In this document: piece after piece, positions 24,926 through 33,691 of the stretch
Numbering within the stretch: position 1 is the stretch's first letter
How the letters are laid out: each line of letters begins with the position of its first letter
NCBI GenBank assembly: GCA_964393835.1
Contig: CAYMUN010000006.1
Location: forward strand, 1 to 63,810
Source: CAYMUN01 sp964393835
Lineage (GTDB): Bacteria; Patescibacteriota; Saccharimonadia; Saccharimonadales; UBA4665
Length of the DNA: 63,810 nt
Direction of reading: 5' to 3'
The notes under the pieces: generated by a model
Database searches by the model: none
The model's input: only the letters and a program-made list of their open reading frames with translations
What the model was told of the DNA's origin: nothing
Position numbers and translations under genes: made by a program

Positions 24926-27900
24926 TACGGAGACTGATACTGACGACTGGCATAGGCTTGGTAGACATCGGCTTCTTGGCAGGGGCCGGCAGCTCGGCAG
25001 ACGCCGCCATCAAAACGGGCATAGGCCATAAAAGCAGCCTGTTTGAGAGCTAGGTCTGCTGGCGAGACATTTGGCTCTAGCTCTCGGATCGGATAACCCA
25101 TGTAAAATCGTAGTGGTACTTGCACATAGCCCGCGTATTGGCGAATCTGGTACTGCTCATGTGCCCGGCTAGCAATACGGCCAGTGGCCATGTGATCACT
25201 ATGATCAACGTAGGTTTGACCACTATAGCTGCTCTGGGTGCGGATTTCAGCCGGCTGGTAAGCGTGCATTAGGGCGATCAGGGCTTCAGTCAATTGTGCG
25301 GCAGTATAGCTGGACTGGTGGTCAACAGCCTGCAGCCGGGTGATTTTGCCGGCTTCCAGCTCAGCGATACTCTGGTGATGCGACGCATGGAAACCTTCAC
25401 CACGGAGGTTGCCGTCGGGCAGGTGCATAAACACCAGGCTGACTTGATCATTGCCTTTGGGGGTGGCGATAGTCACGAACTGCCCCCCTGGCAAAGCTAC
25501 TACGCGGTGCAGCCAAATCCCCGACAAACCCAACATTTCGGAGTAGGCCGCCTCGGAGCCTTGTTCCCGGGCCAACCAGTACTGGGCAGTGCCGCCAGCG
25601 TCACCGGCAGTCAGGTAGACGCTGCGGACGCAATTGCCGGTAGCTATGTCATGCACTAGATCCGGGCTCATAAATAGCAAATCATCGTCTTGATGGGCCA
25701 CGATATTCATAATCGTCGGGACGGCACATATAGTACGGGGTAGTGTAGCTAACGGTACTGGTAATATATCTGCCGTAGCCGACGGCACTGCACGGGCGTG
25801 AACTGGGCGGCGCATACCCTGGTCATAAAATAGCAATAGTTCTTGAGGATGGGCCACTGTGCCCGCTATCAAGGCGCTGTTATTTGGCAACCCGAACGCC
25901 TGAACGACCTGCTCTAGGCTACAGTTCGGGTAATCGCTCAAGTTACCATCTAGAGTTAGCAGGTACGCTACATGGCCATGCCGTATATTCGACTCCCACA
26001 CATGGCTAATCAAAATACTACGTGGCTGCTCGCAGTCAGCCAAGGGCAATACGGTTTGGGCGTGGCGGGGGCTTTGAGCCTTAAGCGGAACTACCCGCCA
26101 GTAATCCCCGACCAGCACATCAGCTGGATGGCTCCGAAGCGACTGGCTAATCCGGTCGTTGCGGGTGTTGAGAATAGTGTAGGCAGCTTTTTGCTGGTGG
26201 TAAGTATGTATAGCCTCTGCTGAACTGCCGAGTAATATCAAGAGCAGCAGCGGAGCAGCAGCCAGCACGATTGCCGTATCGACGCGGCGGGAGCGCAGCC
26301 AGTTAGCGGCTACCACAAAACCGGCAAACAGACATATAGTTAGGTAGCGAGCATCGACCTGGTAATAATGATTGGTGGCTATAAATAAACCGATAACCGC
26401 TAAGCTAGCCCATAGCAGGAGTAACCCTAGCTGGGCAGGTATAGACTGTGTCGTTTCGGGTAGCTTCTGGGATTGTAAACTGCGGGCTAAGACCGTGATG
26501 CCCAGCACTACTATTGTGATGAGCACTACCAAATTAACGGCATAACCAAGGACTGCAGGACTGAGCAAATGATGCCAGATAGTCGCTGGTATATGGCGCA
26601 ACGTCAGAGCATCATAGGCAGGATTAGCCCCAAAGTTGGTTAACAAGCCACCGACACCATAGATAATTCCAAGCCCCAAGGTTTGGGCTTGATCGGCCAG
26701 AGCATATGGGCCGGCAAGCGTTTTACCGGCCAAATGCGTTACCTGGCTTTGATTGATAGCGGCCAGCAGCAGCACGGAGCCGATACCAGCGATTAGCACG
26801 CTCACTAACCACCTGGCAGACAATGTCACCAGTTGCCACTGCTGTCGGAGCGCATAGCTGACTAGAGCCAGCCCGGACGCCGCCACGCTAACTGATAAAA
26901 ATAATTTATCACTGGCTATCAAAATGAGGAGTAGCGTCGTTGAGAGTAAAAATTGTTTGCTACGCAAACGTGGTGCCCGCACCAGCCATACCAGGCTCAA
27001 GATGTAGGCAATGTACTCCAGGTTGCGCGTAGCCAACATTGCCATATTAACCGGCAGTAAGCCGCCAGCATACGGCTGAGCCGGGACGAGCAATAAGACT
27101 GAGGCCAAAACCAGACATATGCTACCGAGAGCTATGGGCCGACGCTCAATTTTGGACAGGAGATAGACAAAGCCGGCAATCGTTAGGGTGACGCACAGCA
27201 GTGTTATGGCTATAAAAGCTGTTTCCGTATAGCCCAGCAACTTGACCGCATAAAACAACGGCCATTTAAACAAGAAGCTATGTTGATCAGGCAAACTGGC
27301 GCCATGAAAAGTTGAGCCATTTTCAAATAAATAGGCATTGATCAACTGATCGGCATTACCTTGTTGTAGATTAGCGCCTAGCCAGCCCCAGAGTAGCGTA
27401 GTGCCTAAAAGTATAATTAGGCTAGCTACCAGGAAGGTTTTGCCGACTATCGGTTTGTTACCCCAAGCCCGCAATCTTTTTGCCGGTGGTCGATGCAGCC
27501 ACTGTCGCCGCAGTCGGCGAAATTGTTTTCGCCGCTGCCGTAGCTTTTTGACTAGCGTAAGCCGACGAAATCTAAATCTTTTTTTAGTTGTAGTGACTGA
27601 AAAAATACGTGTTTTATATAAATAAAAGTTCCAGACAGTAGTTATCCCGAGCGCCATGGTGCGACATATGACGGCCGGCACTAGGCCTATTAACAATTCG
27701 GTGACCAAAACGGTAAACCCGAAATTAAACAGCACCAGCAAGGCCACTAGGGTAATCTGTCGCAAAACAATAGTATGATGCAGGCGCTTATCGCCAAAAG
27801 TGACTAATTTTTGCAGCCCAAAAGACACTACTAATCCGATCCAAAACGCCATGCCCACTGCCAGCACGCCGCTGACTCCCAGCCGTTGGGCCGTAATAAT

Positions 27901-27987
27901 AATCAATACTTCAAGTAAGTAAACACCGCCACCCACTAACAAGTATTGCAAGCGTCGACCCTGAAATAATTGTCTTAGGTATTTCAC
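24922..27987 (-). CDS. GtrA / polytopic membrane / PIG-L deacetylase fusion
   Basis: 1021 residues in three parts. Residues 1 to about 135 are a GtrA-like four-helix domain (LQYLLVGGGVYLLEVLIIIT ... VWNFYLYKTRIF). A basic linker leads to about a dozen membrane helices (180-650), resembling GT-C/mannosyltransferase scaffolds. The C-terminal ~270 residues form a PIG-L/LmbE deacetylase, with AHQDDD near residue 762 in place of AHPDDE and HSDH near 927. The active domain should face outside and remove acyl groups from a GlcNAc-like glycan. Its start overlaps by four bases the GtrB-like gene, the usual GtrA partner. This triple fusion is unusual. Confidence 0.82.
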   Translation of the reverse strand: MKYLRQLFQGRRLQYLLVGGGVYLLEVLIIITAQRLGVSGVLAVGMAFWIGLVVSFGLQKLVTFGDKRLHHTIVLRQITLVALLVLFNFGFTVLVTELLIGLVPAVICRTMALGITTVWNFYLYKTRIFSVTTTKKRFRFRRLTLVKKLRQRRKQFRRLRRQWLHRPPAKRLRAWGNKPIVGKTFLVASLIILLGTTLLWGWLGANLQQGNADQLINAYLFENGSTFHGASLPDQHSFLFKWPLFYAVKLLGYTETAFIAITLLCVTLTIAGFVYLLSKIERRPIALGSICLVLASVLLLVPAQPYAGGLLPVNMAMLATRNLEYIAYILSLVWLVRAPRLRSKQFLLSTTLLLILIASDKLFLSVSVAASGLALVSYALRQQWQLVTLSARWLVSVLIAGIGSVLLLAAINQSQVTHLAGKTLAGPYALADQAQTLGLGIIYGVGGLLTNFGANPAYDALTLRHIPATIWHHLLSPAVLGYAVNLVVLITIVVLGITVLARSLQSQKLPETTQSIPAQLGLLLLWASLAVIGLFIATNHYYQVDARYLTICLFAGFVVAANWLRSRRVDTAIVLAAAPLLLLILLGSSAEAIHTYHQQKAAYTILNTRNDRISQSLRSHPADVLVGDYWRVVPLKAQSPRHAQTVLPLADCEQPRSILISHVWESNIRHGHVAYLLTLDGNLSDYPNCSLEQVVQAFGLPNNSALIAGTVAHPQELLLFYDQGMRRPVHARAVPSATADILPVPLATLPRTICAVPTIMNIVAHQDDDLLFMSPDLVHDIATGNCVRSVYLTAGDAGGTAQYWLAREQGSEAAYSEMLGLSGIWLHRVVALPGGQFVTIATPKGNDQVSLVFMHLPDGNLRGEGFHASHHQSIAELEAGKITRLQAVDHQSSYTAAQLTEALIALMHAYQPAEIRTQSSYSGQTYVDHSDHMATGRIASRAHEQYQIRQYAGYVQVPLRFYMGYPIRELEPNVSPADLALKQAAFMAYARFDGGVCRAAGPCQEADVYQAYASRQYQSPY

Positions 27988-28943
27988 AGCCGTATCGATG
28001 CTTCCCGGTCAATAATGTAGAGGGGCCGATTCTGGGTTTCGCTATGGATATGAGAGAGATACAAGCCGATAATACCTTGGGACATCATTATCAGGCCAAT
28101 CAAAAAAAGTAGCAGCACTATAAGGAAAGCGCTACCAGTAACATGCCAGCTCAACGGATCGCCTAAAGCAGCGTTGACGAGCATACTAAGCCCCAGAAGC
28201 AGGGAAATAGGCAAAACGACGGCCCCTATATAAGCCATGCCGTACAGCGGCGAACTACTCAGTGATATGACGCTATCGATGGCTAATTTACATAATTTTT
28301 TAAATGAGTAGCCGGCCTGGTCATGCAACCGCGGCTTAGCCGTAAAACGTATATAGACTCGCTTATACCCTAACCAGTCGATGAGACCGCGAGTAATCCG
28401 ATTGCGCTCGGTCATGCGATTAAATTCTGCCTGGACGGTGCGATCAATGAGGCGGTAATCAGTTGCGCCCGGCACCAGCTTGAGACGGGTAAGGCGGTTA
28501 AACAGCTTGTAAAACAGTCGTGAGCCCCAACGCTTTATGAGGCCCTCCTGGCGGTTGGCCAAACGAAGTCCAATTACTACTTTGCTACCGGCCTGCCAGC
28601 GCTTAATAAATTTTGGTAATAATTCTATGGGGTGTTGACCGTCGGCGTCCAGCGTAATAATCGCTTCGCCACGAGCCAGCTGGATACCGGCAGCGGTGGC
28701 GATTTCTTTGCCAAAGTTGCGCGATAAACTGATCAGCCTGATCCGTTTGTTGGTCTTGGCTAACTTCTGTAGACGAGAGAGCGTCTCGTCAGTGCTGCCG
28801 TCGTCGCAATAGATAATTTCAAAATGGTAAGCAGGGAGTGTTTGTAACTGCTTGGTTAGGGCAGCATGAAAGGCCGCTAAGCCGGCCTGTTCATTGTACA
28901 GGGGCACTACAAGAGACAGGAGTGGCGAGGCTTTAGCGGTCAT
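27984..28943 (-). CDS. GtrB/DPM1-like polyprenyl-phosphate glycosyltransferase (GT2)
   Basis: 319 residues from ATG 28943; an upstream frame to 28964 is less likely because agggaat precedes this ATG. The GT2 motifs are VVPLYNEQAG, YCDDGSTD, and TLDADGQHP, followed by two C-terminal membrane helices and the tail SETQNRPLYIID typical of GtrB/ArnC. It loads a sugar onto undecaprenyl phosphate at the inner face of the membrane. The next gene begins with GtrA, the expected flipping partner. Confidence 0.87.
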   Translation of the reverse strand: MTAKASPLLSLVVPLYNEQAGLAAFHAALTKQLQTLPAYHFEIIYCDDGSTDETLSRLQKLAKTNKRIRLISLSRNFGKEIATAAGIQLARGEAIITLDADGQHPIELLPKFIKRWQAGSKVVIGLRLANRQEGLIKRWGSRLFYKLFNRLTRLKLVPGATDYRLIDRTVQAEFNRMTERNRITRGLIDWLGYKRVYIRFTAKPRLHDQAGYSFKKLCKLAIDSVISLSSSPLYGMAYIGAVVLPISLLLGLSMLVNAALGDPLSWHVTGSAFLIVLLLFLIGLIMMSQGIIGLYLSHIHSETQNRPLYIIDREASIRL

Positions 28944-28988
28944 GATTCCCTGTAAGTATAACAAATTATCACAGAAAAGCCAGCCCTG

Positions 28989-29963
28989 TCAATGTTTTGC
29001 TCGATGCAGATGACTGCTATCCAGCCAACCACGCTGCTGGCAAATTATAAAGGCCCCGGCTCCCAGCGCCAATGGCAACCAATAGCTGACTAAACGGTAT
29101 AGTATGGCTGCTGCTAAAGCTTCCGCATGGGCGACGTGGTAGGTTAGCAGCCCACCGGCTAGGCCGGCTTCAAAGCCGCCGAGGCCACCTGGAGTTGGCG
29201 TAGCAGCGCCAGCGCCGACGCCAAACGTAAAGACCAGCAAAACTGCTAAGAACGGCAGGTGAACCCCGAGCGCTGCTAGACAACAGACGAAGCAGGCCAC
29301 ATTAAAAAAAGTGAGAGCCGTTGAACTGGCTAAGGCTGTCAGCACGGCATGAGGACGGTGCCGGTAGCTCAACAGCTGGTTGAATACCCCGGAAACTGCG
29401 GCTTTTAGGCGCTGTCGACCCCATATAAAAATGCCAATGATTATAATTATTAACGCGATGGCAATACCTGTTAGTAGGCCTCCCGCCGACTGTGTTGGAC
29501 GACTAGGTAAAGCCAATGATTGCGGTGAAGCCAGTACTACGGTGATTATCAGCAATATACTATGGCCGGCAAAGCCAATGACATTGTTGAGCGCTACTAT
29601 GCTGGCTGCAGCTGCAGCCGTATGATTCTGGCGGCGTAAATAGACATAATTAGTTCCGAGAGCACCGACACCGGCCGGCAGCAAACGATTAATAAACATC
29701 GCCGCTAGCTGCACCAGTACGGTACGTCCAAAGGGCAGGGGGCGAATTGCCAAAAAGCAATAGGTAGCTGCAGCTGCCACATACGTAACCAAGGTCAGCA
29801 TAATGGCGGCTAGCACCAGCGTGACATCGGGGTGACGGACAAGTTGCCAGCTGGAGCGAAAGTCACCAAATTGCGGGATAACTACATAAAGCGCCGTTAC
29901 GCCAATGATTAAAAATACTAGCTGGCGGGGTTTGGGCAAAAAATTACTCTGACTTACGGACAT
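28989..29963 (-). CDS. flippase-like lysylphosphatidylglycerol synthase TM protein (UPF0104)
   Basis: 324 residues with about eight membrane helices. The pattern RLLPAGVGALGTNYVYLRR, then TPTPGGLGGFEAGLAGGLL and IYRLVSYW near the C-terminus, is that of the UPF0104/AglD-C family of flippase-like proteins. No catalytic C-terminal domain is present. It lies 45 bases upstream of the GtrB-like gene on the same strand and likely works in the same glycolipid pathway. Confidence 0.82.
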   Translation of the reverse strand: MSVSQSNFLPKPRQLVFLIIGVTALYVVIPQFGDFRSSWQLVRHPDVTLVLAAIMLTLVTYVAAAATYCFLAIRPLPFGRTVLVQLAAMFINRLLPAGVGALGTNYVYLRRQNHTAAAAASIVALNNVIGFAGHSILLIITVVLASPQSLALPSRPTQSAGGLLTGIAIALIIIIIGIFIWGRQRLKAAVSGVFNQLLSYRHRPHAVLTALASSTALTFFNVACFVCCLAALGVHLPFLAVLLVFTFGVGAGAATPTPGGLGGFEAGLAGGLLTYHVAHAEALAAAILYRLVSYWLPLALGAGAFIICQQRGWLDSSHLHRAKH

Positions 29964-30108
29964 CTGCAGTCATTATTACTGACTGCCACGCCAAGCACAA
30001 GCGACACCGGATACTCCCCAATGCAGTGTTGAAAATCTTACGCCCATATATGTCAGACTATGTTTTAATGTACGTATCCAAGCCTCACTTATAAGAGCGG
30101 ACGGAGTT

Positions 30109-31050
30109 ATGAACAAAGCCGGTCAAACTACTCAGCCAGCCACGCGCGCCCTATGGCACTACGGACTTTTCGTGAGTCTGTACGTTTTGCTGATTTTTAT
30201 TTTGCCGGCAAATTCCACTACGCTTGCTACCTATAATCTTTCGGCTATCCAGTACCACTTTCTGCTGCTGCTGATTGTATCACCGTCACTGGCTATTTGG
30301 CTGGCTGCTTTTATCGGCTACTCCAAATTAGGCCAGTACGCTTATTCCATAAAGAAAACGCCAGAAGGGATACATTTTGACCAATTAGCCCGAGGCTGCG
30401 CTTGGCTGGCCTGGAGCTTGCCGCTGACTGCCATCGTGCCCTTAATTTTTGATGCTTTCGCTAATCGATGGTCGGATTTTCATCCCACAGCCATCATCGT
30501 CAGCAATTATTTAAATCTGATACTGCCGCTCATAGCGTTTAGTATCATCGCTAGTGCCTCCCGCGGCTTACTAAGCAGCAACCCAGAGATAAAGTTTGAC
30601 CAAAAAAGTGCCCAGCTAATCGTAGTGGGGTTTTTAGCTGCCGGGGCTTTGTACTGTTTGCTGACCTTTCGACGGTTTGACCTAAGCAGTCTTGCCTCTA
30701 CCCATAATCCTTACTTTTTACCGATCTGGATCATGATTGTGACTATTACGGTGCCCTACCTCTATGCTTGGTTTATCGGCACCCTGGCGGCGTATGAGCT
30801 CACTTTATTTACTAAACGCGCCCGGGGCTTACTGTATCGTCAAGCACTACGTTTTGTAATTGGCGGCTTAGTAGCGGTTATTCTCAGCTCTATCGCCCTA
30901 CAGTATCTCAACAGCATCGTACCGCGAATCGGCTATCTGACACTTGATTACCGGCTGCTCATGACTACTTTCTTTAGAATAGTTGGCGGTGCAGGATTTA
31001 TCCTACTGGCTGTCGGGGCGATCCGCTTAAAGAAAATCGAGGAAATTTGA
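30109..31050 (+). CDS. eight-helix membrane protein, unknown
   Basis: 313 residues with about eight predicted membrane helices and short loops. No family is recognised. A ribosome site, ggag, lies five bases before the ATG. The next three genes, including a PAS histidine kinase with no membrane segment of its own, follow within a few bases. It could therefore be the membrane sensor or a channel for that module. A 145-base gene-free gap separates it from the divergent flippase gene. Confidence 0.7.
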   Translation: MNKAGQTTQPATRALWHYGLFVSLYVLLIFILPANSTTLATYNLSAIQYHFLLLLIVSPSLAIWLAAFIGYSKLGQYAYSIKKTPEGIHFDQLARGCAWLAWSLPLTAIVPLIFDAFANRWSDFHPTAIIVSNYLNLILPLIAFSIIASASRGLLSSNPEIKFDQKSAQLIVVGFLAAGALYCLLTFRRFDLSSLASTHNPYFLPIWIMIVTITVPYLYAWFIGTLAAYELTLFTKRARGLLYRQALRFVIGGLVAVILSSIALQYLNSIVPRIGYLTLDYRLLMTTFFRIVGGAGFILLAVGAIRLKKIEEI

Positions 31051-31056
31051 GAGCCT

Positions 31057-31332
31057 ATGACCAGCAAACGTAACACTCTCTCCCTCTACGATCAAGTGGT
31101 GCGTATTACTCATGTCTATCTCGGCCCGGCCGCTGATAGGTTTATTGCCCGACAAGTAGAAAATCACCTGCACAAATCACCGGAGGAGCTTTCGCCTGAC
31201 GATTTGCTCAATCTAATCGACTGGATACGAGTAGTCGTTTCCTTACTGACCGAGGATAGTGACATCATCGAAGAATATGCCGGCGAGCTGCAAAAACTAG
31301 CTAATACCTACCTAAAACCGGGTAAGGCCTAA
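31057..31332 (+). CDS. small acidic helical protein next to a histidine kinase
   Basis: 91 residues, strongly helical, with no membrane segment. The pattern YLGPAADRFIARQVENHL, then LLNLIDWIRVVVSLLTED and ELQKLANTYL, resembles small proteins that I recall next to PAS kinases in other bacteria; no name is established. It sits six bases after the membrane gene and three before the kinase, so it is probably a partner in the signalling module. Confidence 0.65.
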   Translation: MTSKRNTLSLYDQVVRITHVYLGPAADRFIARQVENHLHKSPEELSPDDLLNLIDWIRVVVSLLTEDSDIIEEYAGELQKLANTYLKPGKA

Positions 31333-31335
31333 ATC

Positions 31336-32511
31336 ATGGCGGGGGATAGTCTGTCGCAAGCTGAACGGCCACTCAATACTAATAACCGCACTCCTCGTGA
31401 GCAACAGGCTGAAACTGAAGCTCTGTTTACGAGTATTGGTGACGGCGCGATTTCAACTGATGAGTTTGGTCGGATCACTCGGGTTAACCCGGCCGCCCAA
31501 CAATTACTCGGTTATAGTGAGGCTGAGTTGCTGGGTGCCTGGTTCCCTAAAAAAATCGTTGCCGTTACCCTCGACGATATGCCGATTAAACTAATTGATC
31601 GCTCTATTACCAAGGCCTTTTTAACCGGCAAACCGGTATCGGAGAAACTGTACTATCGCCGTAAAGATGGTGAAAAAATACCAGTCGCAATTAATATTTC
31701 GCCGATCTTACTGGAGGGCAAACCGCTTGGGGCAATCGAGGTATTTCGTGATATAACTTTGGAGCAAGAAGTCGACCGCATGAAAAGTGAGTTTATTTCT
31801 TTGGCCTCGCATCAGTTGCGTACGCCCCTGTCAGCCATTAAGACGTACACCCACATGTTATACGACGGTTATATGGGAGACATCAGCGACACTCAAAAAA
31901 AGTCATTACACACGATTATTACCGCCTCGGATCGCATGAATGAATTGATCAGCACGTTGCTCAATATCACCCGCATGGAGAGCGGCACTATTGCGGTGAC
32001 TCCTAAAGCGCTCAACTTGGGCGTAATCGTCGATGAAGTGCTTAAAGAACTATCTCTTATGGCCACCGACAAGGCCATCGCTGTCAGCCTGCACTCCACG
32101 CCCAAAGCCAGCACTAATGTGCGCACCGATCCATTGATCCTCAAGGAGGTGCTGACCAATCTATTGACCAACGCCCTAAAGTACACGCCCGAAGGTGGTC
32201 GTATACGGGTCAAGTTGCGGGAGCGCAAAACTGACATCTTGATTGCCGTCGAGGATAGCGGCTGGGGTATCCCAAAGTACTCTCAAGACCAGGTGTTTAG
32301 CAAATTCTTTCGAGCCCATAACATTGTTCAGCGCGAGACCAGCGGCACCGGCTTGGGGCTATATCTGGTCAAAGGCCTGCTGGACGCTTTAGGCGGTGAG
32401 ATATGGTTTGTTAGTCAAGAGGGTAAAGGTACGACGTTCTTTTTCACACTGCCACGCAAATTTCGAGGGCCTAGTCAAAAAAAACCTAAAGCTAACAATT
32501 CACGCCGCTAA
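31336..32511 (+). CDS. soluble PAS-domain sensor histidine kinase
   Basis: 391 residues. A PAS domain (about 27-145; GAISTDEFGRITRVNPAAQQ) is followed by a dimerisation helix with the phospho-acceptor H159 in SLASHQLRTPLS. The ATPase domain has N-box NLLTNALKYTPEGG, G1 VEDSGWGIP and G2 GTGLGLYLV. No membrane helix is present, so it senses a cytoplasmic or redox signal, or couples to the membrane protein two genes upstream. A single-domain response regulator follows 78 bases on. Confidence 0.9.
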   Translation: MAGDSLSQAERPLNTNNRTPREQQAETEALFTSIGDGAISTDEFGRITRVNPAAQQLLGYSEAELLGAWFPKKIVAVTLDDMPIKLIDRSITKAFLTGKPVSEKLYYRRKDGEKIPVAINISPILLEGKPLGAIEVFRDITLEQEVDRMKSEFISLASHQLRTPLSAIKTYTHMLYDGYMGDISDTQKKSLHTIITASDRMNELISTLLNITRMESGTIAVTPKALNLGVIVDEVLKELSLMATDKAIAVSLHSTPKASTNVRTDPLILKEVLTNLLTNALKYTPEGGRIRVKLRERKTDILIAVEDSGWGIPKYSQDQVFSKFFRAHNIVQRETSGTGLGLYLVKGLLDALGGEIWFVSQEGKGTTFFFTLPRKFRGPSQKKPKANNSRR

Positions 32512-32589
32512 GGCTGTAAAAAAATCGTTGGAGCCAAGCGGCCTGACTATGCTATAACTTAGGTAGTACTTTATTAAGTGGAGGCTAAC

Positions 32590-32982
32590 GTGGCCCGCAT
32601 TTTAGTTGTTGAAGACGATCATGATTTAAATAAAGCCTACGCCATTATCCTCAGGCATGAGGGGCATGAAGTAGTGCAGGCTTTTGACGGCCAAGAAGCC
32701 CTGGACAAGCTACAGGACTTTTCGCCCGAGCTTATTCTCCTGGATCTGCTAATGCCTATTATGGGGGGTCTGGAATTCTTAGAGCAAAGCAGCCTAGCCA
32801 GCAAACACAAGGGGGTCAAAGTGCTGATCTTTACTAACATGGAAAATTCCCCTGAAGTAGCCGCGGCTTACAAATTAGGCGCCCACCGTTGCATCATCAA
32901 GTCGTGGACAGCCCCGCATAATCTCGCCAAAGTCGTGACTGACACCTTGCAAGCCAAAAGCAGTGCTAAAACTGCTGTTTAG
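32590..32982 (+). CDS. single-domain response regulator
   Basis: 130 residues from GTG 32590, chosen because ggagg (32580-32584) lies six bases upstream. It is a bare receiver domain: acidic pair in VVEDDHD, phospho-acceptor D52 in LLDLLMP, Thr in IFTNMEN and Lys in IIKSW. No output domain is present, so it must act by binding another protein. It probably receives phosphate from the PAS kinase. It ends in a shared stop with the crp-like gene on the other strand. Confidence 0.88.
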   Translation: MARILVVEDDHDLNKAYAIILRHEGHEVVQAFDGQEALDKLQDFSPELILLDLLMPIMGGLEFLEQSSLASKHKGVKVLIFTNMENSPEVAAAYKLGAHRCIIKSWTAPHNLAKVVTDTLQAKSSAKTAV

Positions 32983-33668
32983 CTGCTCAGCTGAATATCG
33001 GCTATAAATTGATCGTTGAGCAATTGCGTCAAACGACCGAGATTAAGCGTGTAGGGGAGGCCCTTGCCATAATTAATGATGCCCTGCCGCTTTAATTTAT
33101 TGAGCTCTGTGGCTGCTGTCTCACGAGTGAGGCCAGTCAGATTAGCAAAGTCCTGGTGCTTAAGATCGAGCGTTATTTCAATGCTTTGGGCACCGGCTGG
33201 CTGGCCATGGCTGAGCGCCAGGTAGTGCAAAGTATAGACTAGCTTATCGCTGGCCCGGGAGTGCTGTAGCGCGTTGAGACGCATCGAACCGCCCATCTGC
33301 TCCAGTAGTAAGCGATCGAGCTCCTGGTAGAGCAGTTCCGGTCTTTTTTTGATGAAATCGGCATACTCCTGACGATCGACGACATAGACCTCTGCGCTAT
33401 CGGTAAACGTTTCGTAATAATAAATAGCATTCGCCATTTTGCCGTACACCCAAGCCGCCGGAAACACCGTATCGGCCGAATAAAAAGCTACCGGCTTTTC
33501 GTCGCCCTCGACACTCAGGTTGTAGGCTTTGATCGTGCCCGATTTAACGATATAGGCACTGCGTGGCGCCTCACCCTGAAAGATAATAATCTCACCTTTG
33601 CTAAAGCTCCTGGTAGGGTGTCGTTCCAGAAAAGTATGCAAATAATTCACCGCTACTTGGTCACTCAT
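32979..33668 (-). CDS. Crp/Fnr-family transcription regulator
   Basis: 229 residues. The N-terminal cyclic-nucleotide-binding-like barrel (FSKGEIIIFQGEAPRSAYIVKSG) is followed by a long dimer helix and a winged HTH: LKHQDFANLTGLTRETAATELNKLKRQG. The Fnr iron-sulfur cysteines are absent. Its ligand and sites are unknown, but a TGTGA-N6-TCAC site lies in the atp promoter. A GATACT box eight bases before the ATG suggests a leaderless mRNA. Confidence 0.88.
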   Translation of the reverse strand: MSDQVAVNYLHTFLERHPTRSFSKGEIIIFQGEAPRSAYIVKSGTIKAYNLSVEGDEKPVAFYSADTVFPAAWVYGKMANAIYYYETFTDSAEVYVVDRQEYADFIKKRPELLYQELDRLLLEQMGGSMRLNALQHSRASDKLVYTLHYLALSHGQPAGAQSIEITLDLKHQDFANLTGLTRETAATELNKLKRQGIINYGKGLPYTLNLGRLTQLLNDQFIADIQLSS

Positions 33669-33691
33669 ACAGCCATAGTATCATGGTTGGG

